DNA of 64,000 nucleotides from Vanilla planifolia (GCA_023846275.1 CM043875.1:25152851-25216850); one strand, 5' to 3'; counted from the first letter of the stretch, positions 49,146 to 63,472 are shown. The notes: generated from the letters alone by a model not told the origin. Numbers and translations are program-made.

Positions 49146-52100
49146 GTGTGGTGGTTGTACTACAACCTTAGTCAAAAAGGAAAATGAATAATTTGTTTTA
49201 GCTTCTTAGTACTTAAATTTTTGTTTTAATTGTGTAGGTTTTATTTTAAAAAATTGATAGTATAATATACTTTAAGATGTTTATTTTGATATCAAAATAA
49301 AATTATTATTTAATTGGTTTTCAAAAATCCTAAAATTTCTTATTTCTTATAAAAAATTAACATCAAAATTTTGGGCATCACATCTACTTTTCAACATTGT
49401 CAATATTATCATAAACTTCATTCATTGAAACTCCCCAAATGTATGATCTAACACTCTAAAACAAGGTGACATATTGCTTAATATCAATATTAATTGATAC
49501 TGTACTTTGACACTAAATGATGTAATGTATCATACCTAAGAAGGGTTATACAAAGTACAAAAAATAAAAAAGTTGTGGAATAAATAAGGATGATAAGAAT
49601 AAAAGCATAGAGAAACACAACAAAATTATGCTAAAAACTACAATATTGTATTAAAGAAAACCTAAATCAAATCTTTAGCAAGTAGATTAAAAAACTAATT
49701 AATAACAACCCATTGCAAAAAAATTCTCAAACCTCTTGCAATTCTCCAAGCCCTAAGTCTTGATAGCTAAAGCAAATCCCTTCTACATTTTTTATCCCAA
49801 AAATGCAAATAAAAACAACAATCATGATGAGCGTATAGATTTCCAAAAATATGCATACCTTGTTATCTCCCTAAGCATCTCTTTTATAGTTTCTGAGAGC
49901 CCTTGGAACAAAATAAAGTGAGATAAGTATTAAAAATTTAATTTTAATATAGTATGAAAATATGACCTTAAACTTTAGTAATTTAAATCTGTGCTATAAT
50001 CAAATCCTGAATCTACATTTATCGTCACATCTTTATTACAAATATAATATTTTAGGCATGAATTCCTGCATAGAACTTGAGATTTGATGATTATAAATGT
50101 ATTGAATCATTGACAAAATCCACCATGAATTGTATATATGGCTTAACTAAAATTCAACTTAAATAAGTCCAAAAGTTGTTTATAGCTTCAACATTAATTG
50201 ACATAGTGATTCTTTCTTCTTATTGGTATGAATTTGTTCTCTTATGCATGTTGGAGGTTGTGGACAATCTTTATGCTCAGGCATTAATTTAGGTTCATAT
50301 TTAGATGTATTACACTTTACTTACATAACACATTGAATATTAATCTATTTACCATTCATAGTTTCTAACACATGCAAAAATGTCTTGAAAGATTTGTTAA
50401 ACGTGATCCATTTTTCTAGAATTTGAAAAACTAGCTTGGCAACTCCTAACTGAGTGCACGGATGGATGTACATTGACAAGTGTCTTAAATTTTTCATCTT
50501 TTGATGAAATTGGGATAGATTATTTTGAAACACTTAGTTGATAATAACAAGGTTATGAGAAAATCTTTGTTTCTTGAAAAGATAATATGAAACATACACC
50601 TAGAAAATCACATTTATGAAAAGAAAGAAAATTTTAGGGATGTTAATTAAAGTATTAATTTATAATGAATTGGTATATTCCATGTGTTTGTACTATTTTC
50701 TAAACAAAATTTTATAAGTCATGGTTTGGAAGATGGCTAGTTTAAAATCGAAGTTACTATTAAGAAAACTTTTTTATGAATATAACCAACAAAAGAAAAA
50801 ACTGTTTTTCTTAAGATGATTTTAAAAGAAAAATAAACAAAATATTTTTACAATTTTTTTGTAAGATAACTTTATGAAATATAACTTTGTTTTTTTGTAA
50901 GATGACTTAAAAGAACATTTTTTTTATAATTTTTTAGGACATTTAAAGAAAAAATGTTGCTTTAAAGAATTTTATTTTCTTAATATCTTATCCACCTATT
51001 CTTCGGGACTCTCTGGTCGTCTTTATTCTAGAATTTTAAAAGCAGCTTTTTGGACAAGTTAATTTTTTTGCAAATTTTGCAATAAACATACGCAAATATG
51101 AACTACAAAGACATATTAAGAAACTAGAATTTATTAAAAAAATTAAAAGTAATGAAAATAAAAATTACAGAAAAGAAAAAATTAACAAAATAAAAATTGT
51201 TAAAGTTGAATGTTAACGGTAGAAATTCAAATATTAGTACGCCTGTTAAAGTAAATGTCTGCTAACTTAATTTCAGAAAATCAATTAAATGTTAAATGCA
51301 AGAAATGGAATGCAAAACATAAATTATAGAAACAAATAGTGAAAAGGAGCAATACTTAATTCAGAAAGAATAAGAATAAGAAGAATGTCAAGATAATCAT
51401 TTAAAATGACTCAGATTAATACTCAGATTTATCTTTAGCATCAAGCAGTGAAGTATTATAAGAAGAACAAACTCTTTTGTCTCACATCCAAGCATGAATA
51501 ATCCTCCAGTAATGAGAAAAATGACTAAGGAGAAGAAGTGAATCATCTAGAACTAAAGATAATAAAATCGAGCATAATTAATAATTTTGCAAGAAATATT
51601 AAATTTTTAAAAAATGAATAAAATAAATGTCTTAATCATTGTGAAGATTTGAATGAGAAGAGAGAGATATTTGAAAAAATTAAAAATCCTCTATTGAAAT
51701 TAAATGACAAACAAAATTGCATATCTTTAAATTACATTTATAGAAGTATTGCTTTCCATAATAATAATTATGAAAGCCAATATTTCTTCATGTGAATCAT
51801 CTCTTACTTGTCATTATTGTATAAAAAAATGACAATTTTAAAGATTGTAAGATTAGAACAAATATTGACTCTAAGTATCCTTTCCATATTAGGGTTGAAA
51901 ACAATAATGAAAATGTACCTAAAAATATTGAATAAACTAATTGCAACTTATTTAGACAAAATTCATTTGAGTTCCAAAATAAGAAGATTAATATTTTAAT
52001 TTTATGCCTATACTTTCTTTAATTGAATTGGAAAATGAGAAATTTATAAGGAAGCATAATTATTAGTTTTTATAACTACTTTTAATATGTTTACAAGTTT

Positions 52101-54100
52101 TAAATTTAAATTTTGTTAAATGCTACATGCATAAAGATAAGGGAAGAGAGTTGGTCCTCTTATCATATTTTTACTCATAGAACAAAAGATTATTTTTATA
52201 TATATAAAAAGATAGAAAGAGAGAAAAGTAGATATTCTTTAATCCCTTGGTTCTATATTTTTCATGTTTGCTATAACAAAATCATTTATTTGTTTATGCA
52301 TGACTAAAATTAGAAGAAATAAAGAGTGAAATGAAAAGTTAATGTCTCAAATAGATTAGTTTAAATTTTCTTAATTGTACATATAAAGGAAGAGTACGAT
52401 TTTAGGGAAAACATTGGCCTATACATGTTTTTTTAATATTTTTTTATTTTATTATTAAACATAAAAAGAGGGATTATTGAACCCTTGGGTTGTGAGTGGC
52501 TTGCTTGATTATATCAAAATCATTATCTTGCGATATTAATGTTTTTTCTTAAGTATTTCAGATAATATTTTTAAATATTAATTGAACTTATTTGGAAAGC
52601 TTGATCATTGATTTAAATGCTTAATTGATAGTATTTTATGAGAATGTAATAAGTAAAATACATAATAGTTTGAGCAACTTGGTAAAGAAAATTTATAAGT
52701 CTTATTTATTTAATCTTAGTATATTAAGAAGTGACAATATTTTTAAGACGCTAAGAATAATAGATTTTAGGAGTGTGAGAAAAAAGATTATGAAAGCATT
52801 TTTCATACATCTCATAAACAATTAGAACAAGTTGAAGGATGCATTCACATATGCTTCCTACTTATCTTAATAAAGTTTAAGATGTGTGAATTGCATTCTT
52901 ATAACATGTTAATCATATTTAGAATGCAAAATTTTAAAAATATTTAAACATGATATAACATATTGTACGTTATTGTCAACGTATACTATGTTTAGTTTAA
53001 TTCAAAAAGTGCATAAGTTATTTGAATGAAACACTAAGAAAAAATAGTTTTTGTAGCCTTACATATTATATGTTATATTAACGTATAATAGAATTAGTTC
53101 AAATGCCTTAGTGGTAAACAAACAAGACTTTGAGTGAATATTTAAGAACTTGAGGATTACGTATGATATACTAATATTTAATATATAATGCATTTATTTC
53201 AATTGGATTTAGGTATTGTAGCAAATTGTTAAACTTGAGAATTAAGAATGTGCGTTAACATTTAATGTATAATATGGTTATTGTAATTTAAAATCTAATG
53301 TATAATAAAATCTTTAGAACATATAATATATTTGATATTTTTATAAGTAATGGCTAGTTTGATTAAAATCTAAATTTTTTTAATATAATTGTTAGAAAAT
53401 AGTTTGAGATGTTTGGAATTATTGGAAGCCATCTTAAAAAATTATTAAAAGGATCAAACATAATATAATGACAAATGATTATATGAAAATCCTTTATAAA
53501 GTTTTTAATACTTGAATATCATCACCTACTTCAAGATTTGGCTAAGAAAGTTAGGTAGAAGTTAGAAAAAGTTGCATATATATATATATTTTTTTTCTTA
53601 ACCATGTAAGCAACAAACACATAGGTTAAGCTAAATGTCTTTCTTAAGCTTTTTTGTATAGTACTTTAATGTGCCTCTTGGATTTATTATTTGGTTATAT
53701 ACTTATACTCTTAAGCTTTGCATTATATTTTTGTCCAATTGTAGAACCTTCTAATTGGTTTTTTTATTTGGTCTCTTCACCACCTTTGTAAGGTCCTTGG
53801 CCCTGTGTGTAGGTTGATATTGGTTGATGTGTATGGTTTTTTTTGTTTACTTATTATATCAACCTTTGTCTTGATGTTTTAAGCTCCTTTGGTTCGATAT
53901 TTATAAGCTCCTCGAGGTTGGTGTAAGTTTTTTTAACATATATCGATAAAATGCATCATTAGCATTTTCTGGATATTTTGGTTTCGGATAGATATAGATT
54001 TCATTTTGGATCAAATCATTTAAAATTTCTAATAAGTTTACTTATAAAAAATTTCTCATATAAATGATTTAAAATTTAATAAGAACTTTAAATTAACATT
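49146..54100. other. AT-rich intergenic DNA
   Basis: Only short open frames without domain signal are present. I saw no element boundaries and no RNA gene. Confidence 0.4.
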
Positions 54101-57100
54101 CAATTGCAATCAAGAATTAAAAGATTTCTACTATCTTACTTTGTGTTCTTAAGATTACAATTTTAACAATTTAGCCTCTCTTGTATGGCCATCTTGATCT
54201 CATCTTTTAATAAAAATATATTTTATTTAGAGTTTAATATATAATTTTTTTTGTAAAACATTAGGCATGCCTAGAAAATCATATTTATATGAAAGATATT
54301 AATTATATGATTTTAAGAAAGAGGAAAATTATTAAATATATTAAATAATGTCAAAAAATAATGAATTATATAGATGACATAGTTTTATAAGTGCCTTATT
54401 TAAAATTTATTTGATAATTTTGGGGGTAATTTGCATGAAAACATTTAGAAGATCAATTTTTTTGTTAAGGGATTAATTCAAATTTTATTTAAAACCTAAA
54501 TTTCTAAACTTCAACCAAGGGGAAACAAGTTGTTCTCATGAGGAAAAATATGCAAATGACAAGCATTAAGAGAGGAAATATTATAAATAAAGAAGATGGA
54601 TGTTTGTATTAAAGATTAAGAAATGTTTGTGTGATTTTTTGAAGAAAAGAAAGGGAAAGTAGTGGATGCTTAATGTTTTATAGAAAACGCAATTGTAGAT
54701 TGGAGTTTATGGTCATCGAAAGGAGTTTGTAGCTTGATGTTAAGGAATTAAGGGTGAGGCTTAATTAAACTGAGAGAAAGATATGGCCATTATGTGAAAA
54801 ATTGATAGAATCTCATGATAGGGAATTCATGAAATTCAAAATTTGTTAGTTTTTGGATTTGGGCAAATTAGTAAGAGGGAAAAAGAAAGTTAGGAAGCTT
54901 TGACTTCTTTTGGTATAACTATTACATCATATTTGAGATAGGCGATGTTGTGTAAAATAGATGCATTTGGTTTAATATATGATGATTGATAGCTCCCGAC
55001 CTTTAATGGGATGATCATAATACAAAATCATTATGCCTCGTCTAACATAAATGCAAATAAAACTCGATAAATACTCATCATACAAAATTCCTAAGTTAAA
55101 ATAAGGTAAATATCAATTATGGAGAACATGAAAGTAAAAGAGAGCCAGGGTGACGAAGAAAATATTATAATCTACAAATCATGTTTACTGAAACAACTAA
55201 AGCAATGTATAAAGTTCCAAATTATCATATAATAAAAAATTGAATAATAGTACTTACACAATACCTATTAAAAATATAATAAATCTTTACATATAACATA
55301 TCTCTCATAATTCTCACAAAATATAATATGATCTTTAACTTAGAGTTCTAATGTATTATCTAGAACCTAACTTTGTTGATGTCTATATCCTAACCAATAA
55401 TATAAATAGAAAATAAAAATCATATACTTAATAAATAAACAATTAGCTACAAGCATAAGATAATATAAAAATACAAATACAAATAATAATAAAAAAATAA
55501 AAAACTAGCATGACAATATCTGTAAAAAGGTGTATATATACTAAATTATTACATAAATGCTCGTATATATTGTGTTCATGCATACACATAGTCATCATAT
55601 AGTATTATTATCATTTAGTACTTATGGCTTATCATATCTTTCACATCTTTTCATTTTAATTCTTTCTTTTTTGTATAGATTTTTCATATGACCACTATAT
55701 CTACTATTCAAGATCTCATATCATATCATTATCGATTATAGAGTCAATACCTACTTTGTCAGCATCTTGTGCCAATGAGAATGGAGCTTATATCGTGCTA
55801 TGAACCCATCTTTGATAGCAATTTATGATTTTTTCTCATATATAAAAAGGCTATCACGTCTTATTTCCAACATTTTGTGTTGATTATTTCATATTCATAT
55901 TTTTTTCTCATAAACTTCTAGATTATTAGGCTTAGATAATCATTTTTTTCTTGTTTTTTTCTTTCTTATCATTTGTTATGATTCATATAGTATTGAATAA
56001 ATACACACACACATACACACATATACACTAATCAATAAAAAAAATATGTAGTCACATAAATCAAAATATATGCATATGATTCTATGCAATGCAAAAATGC
56101 TCATATCACATCAATTCCACCATAATATTTTAAGAAAATTAAGAATTCTCTTATTTAAATAATAATTTTTTAGTTTGCATTTCTAATAATTTTAAGAGAT
56201 TTTGCCAACCATCATATTATTTTCTTTATTTTTTCCTTTCATTTTTTTCATAATTTATGATGTATTTCATTACTAATGACTCAAATTTTATTTTCAAATT
56301 TTAAAAAAAAAAATGCACTTATTTTTCTACTTTTTATTCTTCTTCATTTTATAGAACAAGTCAATTTCTATAGCAAAAATACTTGTAAAAGTTATTATAA
56401 ATGATCCCCAAAAACCTTTATAATTTACCTAAGATCCATAGTTCTTAGTTTCAAATCGTAGTCTTTTCTCCCAAATTGTACTATATGATCGCTAGACATT
56501 ACTAATTAGATAAAGAATTAAACAAGTTAATTATTGCATGATTCTTGAAACTAATGATAGTGTTTGTTCACGAAATTGTACTATATAATCAACCATCATT
56601 TATTAGACAAAGGATCATATTAAGTGATCATTATTGTGCGATTTTTGAAATTGATCGTACTTGTCTAATTGCCAAGTTGTATTATACCATTGCTTTGAAC
56701 TTCAACTGACCAGATTATAATACTCATCATACAAGATAGACAGCTCCATCACTTTACCTAGTTATGTAGATTATACAACATGATTAGCCTAATTATATTA
56801 TATGATTACCATAATAGGGAAATGCTACCAACACCCAATATATCGAAAATCCATCCTCAACTATACTTCATAAAGCAAATACTTGATTTAAGCAAAATGA
56901 AACTCAACTATAATCATGCCTTTTAGCAAATCTTTTGTTAAGAACGAGATTAAAATTCTTTTTTTTTTCTAAAATTTTTCCTTCTCCTAAACTTAGCTAT
57001 ATTTATTTGCAAAGATTTGAGTCAAACTTCTTCAAATAATCTCATTTTTTCTCTCCTTGAGCTCTCCTCTCTTCCTAGCTTCCTTTAGATGTAATTTGGG

Positions 57101-59783
57101 ACCAAATCAATGGTAACAAAGGGAAATATTAGGGTAACTAACCTTTGATAAATAAAACATTATTTAATATTTTTTTTTTCCATTTTTACTTTAAAGATTT
57201 CTAGAAAATTTTGATGACTCCCAATAATTACAAACCGTTACTAATACATTTCTTTGATTAGGACCTTCATAATGATATATTCAAAACTTAGAAACACCTA
57301 CTACTAACTAGCATATATTTTGAGAAATCTATATTATAATAATTCTTGAGTTTTAGATATACCTAATACCCTTTTAATAAGAAAACTAAAATTAAGAATA
57401 ATTTTTTGATTAATTAAAGCACTCTCTCAAAAAAACACTCTTGGAAAACAAAGGTATATGTTGATATTTGACATGCTGAAAGAGGGTTTTAACAATGGGA
57501 AATGCTATTTCTTCATGTTATGTAGTGCATGATTTTCTTTAAAAAGAGCATGAAAGTTTTGTAGCATGATACATTCTTTGGAAATATTGTGTTATTATAT
57601 ACATCATGTCATGCATAAAAGCCTCATTGCATGGAATTAGGATAAAAGGGAAAAGAAAAAAAATAATTGTTTTTAAATACATCAACTTTATTTTTATAGA
57701 ACTACCAATAAAGAGAGAAAAGATTAATGTTGTTCAAAGAGATGAGACTTAATAAAACTTTTTAAAATAATTGATTTACTTGTTTGTCTAAGAAGGGCAA
57801 GTCTCATGTTGAGGAATGATTGATAGTGTAGCTTAATTAGGAACCAATGATCAGATGAATCTCATTTTAGGAAATGACCTGACATATAGCCTAAAAAGAG
57901 TAAATTATACCAAGGAATAGATGAATCTTGTTTTAAGGAAGCCTAATGGATAAATATTGTAAATGAGAATAAAGAAAAAAAAAGATACATAACCATGAAA
58001 TGGGTAAAAAATCTTCCATGAGTATACATGATTTTATTCTTCTAAGTTTTTATTTTATTTGAAATTTTTGCTTTTTGGACCATAATTGTAGCATGATATC
58101 AATATTGTATCATCTTAAATTTATGTTATATAGTTTTTTCCTGTTAATTTTATAATGGTGGTTCGACCTATTTTTGGATTACACTTTACAATAACTCAAG
58201 ATGTGCTGCATGTGAAAATGGTAAAGAAGTGAATGAAGGAATTCAACTTTAGTATTTCAATAATGATTATTTTAACATCATGTAATAAAATATAAATTTA
58301 GAAAAAGAATAAGCTATTGTGTCAACTAAACATGTATCTTTTATTTGGTTGGATTATTTGTTTTATTTTTATTAGAATATAAATATTAGAAATTATTTTT
58401 TCATTAAAAATAAATATTTTAGTTGTTTTATTTTTCATTATAACATTTTAAAGATATATTTGTTTTTAAAATCAAAAGAAGATTTTCAAATGAATAAAGA
58501 AAAAATAAAATTTAGTGGTGATGATTCCAAATGGGGAATTAGGATGTTACAATTAGGAGGCTCTAGGAAAAGAGTACCAAGCTACTTAAGTAAAAATGGC
58601 AAGATGAAATGGAGGGTAAGAAATGAGTGTTTTAATGCATTAAAAATGTTTAAGAAGAATAGTAAAACAATAAGTTTCTTCTAAATTTAAACTTTACAAA
58701 CTTTCAACAAAGCTCAAGTCAAGCTTGCAAGTAATTTGTGTCCTAATAGAATAACTAGTGTACAAATTCACCAAACTATTTAGCACAAAAACCTAATGAA
58801 AATGAAATCAAAGCTAAACTTGATTAATTTCACACAACACAAACAAAATTAAAATACCAAGAAATGAGATTGAATTCAAAGATATTAGCTTGGTCAAACT
58901 TTTATAATATTAACACAAGATATCATATTGAATGATCCTTGCATCTATAAAGAGATGCAAATTTAATTTTATTTATAGTGTCACCAAGAACTTCATTAAT
59001 AGATTTGAAAGAGATATTTCAAAAAAAATTTGAAATGTAAACATAATAAGAACAAAATTTAGAGAGAATTTCTCCATCACGTGTTATCTTGAAAGATCAA
59101 AATAGTCATCTAAAAACATGCTACTTATCATGATTGATCAATGAATTTAGTAGACAATAGTAACTAAATATTTAATATTGTGACATCATTTATTGATTAT
59201 TTAGAATATTTTAAAAAATAATTACCATCTAAATAGAATTATATAATATAAACATATAAAAAACTAAAATACAATTACAGCTAAATATACAAATAGTTAG
59301 AATCAAGAACACGACATAATATGAACTACAACCCAAATCAGCAATAATTAAACATGTATTACAAATGTTCTTACATTTTCATCAATTTTGAAAATTCGAT
59401 GTTTAGTTTGACTAATATTAACTGATTTAATATTAAAAAAATATAAAATATATTATAAATAATACAAATAAATTTTATTTCATGACTTATAATAATATTG
59501 TCATTAATTTTATTTAATGATAACTAAAGTGAAGATTATGCATCAAATTATAATCAATTACAATAAGTTCATAAAATTTAACAAACTTGATTGTAAATCT
59601 CAAAACTAATTATTACATTTGATACTGTAACATAAGTTTTAATTAACAAAACAATTGATCAGTGAGATTGGTCAAAACCCAAAATTGTTTTGGCAAAATC
59701 TTATTTAAATCAATACGTTTTGACTAAAGTGATCATGGCCAAATCGAAAAAACAACTTTATTTAAAACTGATTGTAATTATCC

Positions 59784-59787
<4 letters not shown>
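54101..59787. other. AT-rich intergenic DNA with LTR-like debris
   Basis: 54.36-54.53 kb resembles 32.09-32.25 kb and looks like an old gypsy LTR interior. Parts of 56.4-56.9 kb resemble 38.5-39.0 kb in word usage. A 74-residue plus-strand frame at 58460-58684 has no recognisable domain. Confidence 0.4.

Positions 59788-59831
<44 letters not shown>
59788..59831 (-). repeat. LINE distal poly(A) tract (44 bases)
   Basis: Forty-four T residues on the plus strand. This is the outermost A-tract of the LINE and marks its 3' end. Confidence 0.8.
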
Positions 59832-59835
<4 letters not shown>

Positions 59836-59884
59836 ATAAGCTTGACAAAGCTTTGAATTCGACATTGCTTAAAAGTAATGTCAC
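59832..59884 (-). other. 53-bp segment between two A-tracts
   Basis: Unique sequence between the proximal (25 A) and distal (44 A) tracts of the LINE. It contains no AATAAA. It fits a 3'-transduced flank of the source locus. Confidence 0.5.
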
Positions 59885-59925
59885 TTTTTTTTTTTTTTTT
59901 TTTTTTTTTAATTATAAATTTTATT
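59885..59925 (-). terminator. LINE polyadenylation signal and proximal A-tract
   Basis: The minus strand has AATAAA at 59920-59925 and, 10 bp after the hexamer, 25 A residues (59885-59909). The signal lies about 45 bp past the ORF2 stop at 59970. Confidence 0.7.
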
Positions 59926-59969
59926 CATCAACCAAGTCAAAAGTTTTCCAAGCTGCAGGGAGCTTGGAA

Positions 59970-60800
59970 CTACATGAGTCCGATTTTAGCAAGGGAAAGA
60001 ATTTCTGCACTGAACAGCTGACTGGTAGGGCGAATTAGATAAAGCTTGGTTAGGAATTTTTGTGTGTCCCATAAGAAGCGCTCAGGAGAAGCTGCTGAAC
60101 CTTTATGTATTGCTGAATTCCAGTTCTTCCAGGCCATCCAACAGATAGTTGCTGGGATTGAGAAGGCTAAGGAGCTGATTGTTGATTTGTAGGACCACCA
60201 GTTAAATATCCTAGGAATAGTTGGCCTCTTTATGTTGATGTCGAGGCGGCGTTCAAACCAAGACCAAGTAGGTTTGGTGATCGAACAATGCCAGAATATA
60301 TGCTCCAATGTATCGATCTGGGGGCAGAAAGGGCATTTTTGAGCCATAGAAATGCCAATGGACTGTATTTTATGAGGTAATGGCAGAGCGTCATTAAGTA
60401 ATCTCCAAATCAATATGGAAACTCTTAAGGGAATTCTTTTGTGCCAAATGAGTTTGTTGTGGTCGTATCGGATGGGGACCGGGGGAAGAGATGTTGCGCA
60501 GAATATACCATAAGCAGTGGCTGATGAAAAGGATCCACGGCTGTTGGAGCAGCTTCCGAGCCAAAGACCAATCCAGTTTAGTTGGCTTGCAAGATCGGTT
60601 TGACTGTTTTTGAACCGGTAATTTGAGTGGCCATTACTATTTGAACCGGACGAACCGGTTGAGGTGGGCGAACCGGGAATTCCTGAACCGGCTTCTTCCT
60701 CCACGCGAACGAAGATTAAGTTATTGAAGAAGTTGACCAAGCGGCGCCAGCAGTAAGAGTCACGACTGGTTGCCCGAATATCGTCGCGAATATATATGCT
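59970..60800 (-). pseudogene. LINE ORF2 C-terminal part with zf-RVT
   Basis: This is the 292-residue frame that continues ORF2 after a frameshift. The zf-RVT region is at residues 133-190 of the frame: KLIWHKRIPLRVSILIWRLL, then the zinc ligands C172, C175, H183 and C188 in KCPFCPQIDTLEHIFWHC. It ends without RNase H, as in most plant L1 elements. The upstream frame is lost within a TATATATA run at 60790-60797, a likely site of the indel. Confidence 0.85.
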
Positions 60801-62440
60801 TGTATGAGAAAGCGGGACCAAGGGGAAGTAGTGTGAAGCAACCTCCACCAGAGTTTCGCGGTTTGGGATCGAATTTGCGCCCCAAGGTTGATAATGCCGA
60901 TACCCTGCTGGCTAATTGGCCTCGCCATCTTATTCCATGCCGCCCAGTGATGACGGAGACAGGAGGAATTGCCCCAGAAGAAGTTGGCTAGCAGACTATT
61001 TATGGTGGAAACTGACTTCAAGGGAGGCGACCGGGCGGTGAAGATGTATGCTGCCATGGAGGTGAGAACCGAGTTAATGAGTATCTGTTTGCCTGCCATT
61101 GAAAGGAGTTTGTTCTGCCACGCTGCAATGCGGTACCGGATTTTGTCGATCAAAGGATGAAATTGCCTTTCGCGTGGCTTTCCGACGTCAAGCCAGCAGC
61201 CGAGGTACCGGACTGGGAGGCTAGTCGAGTGGTAGCCAAGGAGACGGAGTGTTCGCTTCTTAGCACGTGTGGTTGCATGACGAGCGTGAATTACAGAAGT
61301 TTTCCCGCAGTTTAATTCAAGCGAGGAGGCTTGAAGGAAGCAGTGAAGAATCTTTGATAAGTGCCGGAGTGAGTTTTTCTTGCAAGTGGTAAAGATCACC
61401 ACGTCGTCGGCAAACGCCAGGTGGGTGATAGAACGACAGTGGATAGGAGTTGAAAATGGATCAATGCTTCCAGATGCACAGGCCGCCGAAATGGACCGGC
61501 TGAGAGTGTCCAGTGCGATACAGAACAAAGCCGGCGATAGAGGATCTCCCTGACGAACGCCGCAACTTGGTTTGAAGAAACCCCTGGGGCGACCATTTAC
61601 CAGCACCGAGAGCCATGTGGATTGGAGAACGTTGAGCACCAATGAGCGGAAGGTCGCGCTGAATCCCCTGTTCCGAAGAACCGCAATAAGAAATGGCCAT
61701 CCAATTTTGTCGAATGCGGCTTTAAAGTCTAATTTAAGAATGATATTACTGTGCTTCCGGCGGCTATTAAGGCGGGTAATCATTTCCTCCATTAGCAAGA
61801 TGTTATCAGTGATGCTTCGACCTTTGATGAAGGCTGTTTGCTCGGTTGAGATAATTGAAGGCAAGATGATGGCTAGCCGGGATGCAAGAAGTTTGGATAG
61901 GAGCTTGCCGACGACGTTGCAAAGTGAAATCGGTCTGAAATCTGCCGGCGAGGAAACGGCCGTGTTCTTAGGAATGAGGCAAATCCAAGCCGAGCCCAGG
62001 GCTTTGGGAAGTGCCGCGCCCTCGAGGAATGAGTTAGCAACGTCGACTAGATCTGTAGCAAGGAGCGACCAGAACTTCTTGTAAAATTTGACAGTGAAGC
62101 CGTCTGGGCCTGGGGCGCTGGCGTCAGGTATTGAGATGAGAATTGCCCTCAGTTCCTGTGCGTCCGTCGGCCTGGTGAGAGCGTCATTCTGTTCCAGTGA
62201 GAGGGTAGGTGAGGTATGCTTAAGAATCTTGTCCATGGCGGGGAAGCAGGCCGCCTTCCCCCTGAAAATGTCTTGAAAATGATTTGTAAGGAGGTTTTCC
62301 AGCTCCACTTCCCCTTCCGTCCATTCTCCATCTGGCCTTTTGAGCTTCTGGATGTGTAGCACTTGCTTCTTCGACCTAACTGAGGCGTGAAAGAATCTAG
62401 TATTTGCATCTCCCTCCTTCAGCCACCGGAGACCCGCTTT
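60790..62440 (-). pseudogene. LINE ORF2 reverse transcriptase
   Basis: The frame of 548 residues from 62362 contains the full RT motif series: PGPDGF (84-89), LIPK (129-132), FRPISLCN (142-149), KLDFKAAFD (210-218), GVRQGDPLSP (268-277) and the catalytic FADD (317-320, at 61403-61414). A thumb region follows with YLGCWLDVG and WQNKLLSMAGKQILI. All catalytic residues are intact. It is cut off from the endonuclease by the TAG at 62441-62443 and from the zinc-finger part by the frameshift near 60.79 kb. It copies LINE RNA at the nick made by the endonuclease. Confidence 0.9.
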
Positions 62441-63472
62441 CTAACGCCAGAAGTCTTCTTCGGCTGCCAGACAGTTATGAAGAGAGGTGTTAGCCGAAAC
62501 AAGGCGATCTGCGTTTACCGGATTTGGGTCTTCAGTTAAGTCGGCTTCCGCCGCCCTCACCACCTGCTCAGCTAGTTTAGTATTGTTGAAAAGATTTCCA
62601 TAGGTATTCCTGTTCCAGCATTTCAGCGATGCTTTCAGCCTTGCCTGTTTGCCTATGAATTTGTATATGCCGTCCCCGGAGATTGGTGCGTTCCAAGAAT
62701 GAATTACCAATTCTTCTAAACCCGGGTGGAGAAGCCAAGCGTTTAGAAAACGGAAAGACTTTGGCCCCCCTAAGCTAGTGGGCATAGCTTGAAATAGAAT
62801 GGGAGCATGGTCGGAAGTTGAACGCGATAGAATTTCGACGACGCCGTTCGGCGCCGCTTCCATCCATGTAGCGTTATTAAGAAAATAATCCAGTCGTTTA
62901 AGAACAATGACACCTCGCCTTTTACCCTGCCAGGTGTAAGGGCCCCCAATGGTTTGGGGGATATGGAGATTAGAGTTCGTCACAGCTGCGTGGAAGTCTT
63001 CGGCGTCTTTGCTGCGGAATCGAGCAGCCCCATGTTGGTCCTGTTCCATCATGGTGACATTAAAGTCACCGCATATGCACCAGGGGGAGTCGCCTATCAG
63101 CTCACATGAATCAGCAAGGAAATTCCACAAAGGCCGACGAAGGCTACGACTGTGTTTACCGTAAACCGCCGATAGCCAAACTACCGGATTTGCACCGTGA
63201 ATGAAGACTTGGACTGTCAGCCCTTGATCAGAGAAGCGAACTGGTGTAACCCTGCAATTTGCGGACCATATTATCCAAATCTTCCCATTTGACGAGCTGA
63301 GTCCTTCCTGCATTGCCAATTTGGAACAGAGGAGAGGAATGTTGTCTTCGTCAAGAAATGGTTCTATTAGTACGAGTACATCAATGTGGTGGGAGCGGAT
63401 GAGTTGTCGAAGGCGGCCCGAAGAAGCTTTGCTGGCGACCCCGCGGATATTCCAAGAGAGTATATTAATCAT
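62441..63472 (-). pseudogene. LINE ORF2 endonuclease domain
   Basis: 343 residues from the ATG at 63472. The AP-endonuclease fold motifs are all present: SWNIRG (6-11), E37 in LIEP, CGDFN (134-138), RLDY (193-196) and STSDHAP (218-224). The sequence then runs into the linker (LKCWNRNTYGNLF) and stops at TAG 62441-62443 inside the EDFWR... segment that precedes RT. The start codon overlaps the ORF1 stop by 8 bases (ATGATTAA). The domain nicks target DNA. As sequenced it could be made alone but not fused to RT. Confidence 0.9.

Noticed and set aside
58460..58684. A 74-residue plus-strand frame rich in Lys and Ser
   Set aside because: No recognisable motif, no splice or promoter context, and AT-rich surroundings where frames of this length arise by chance.
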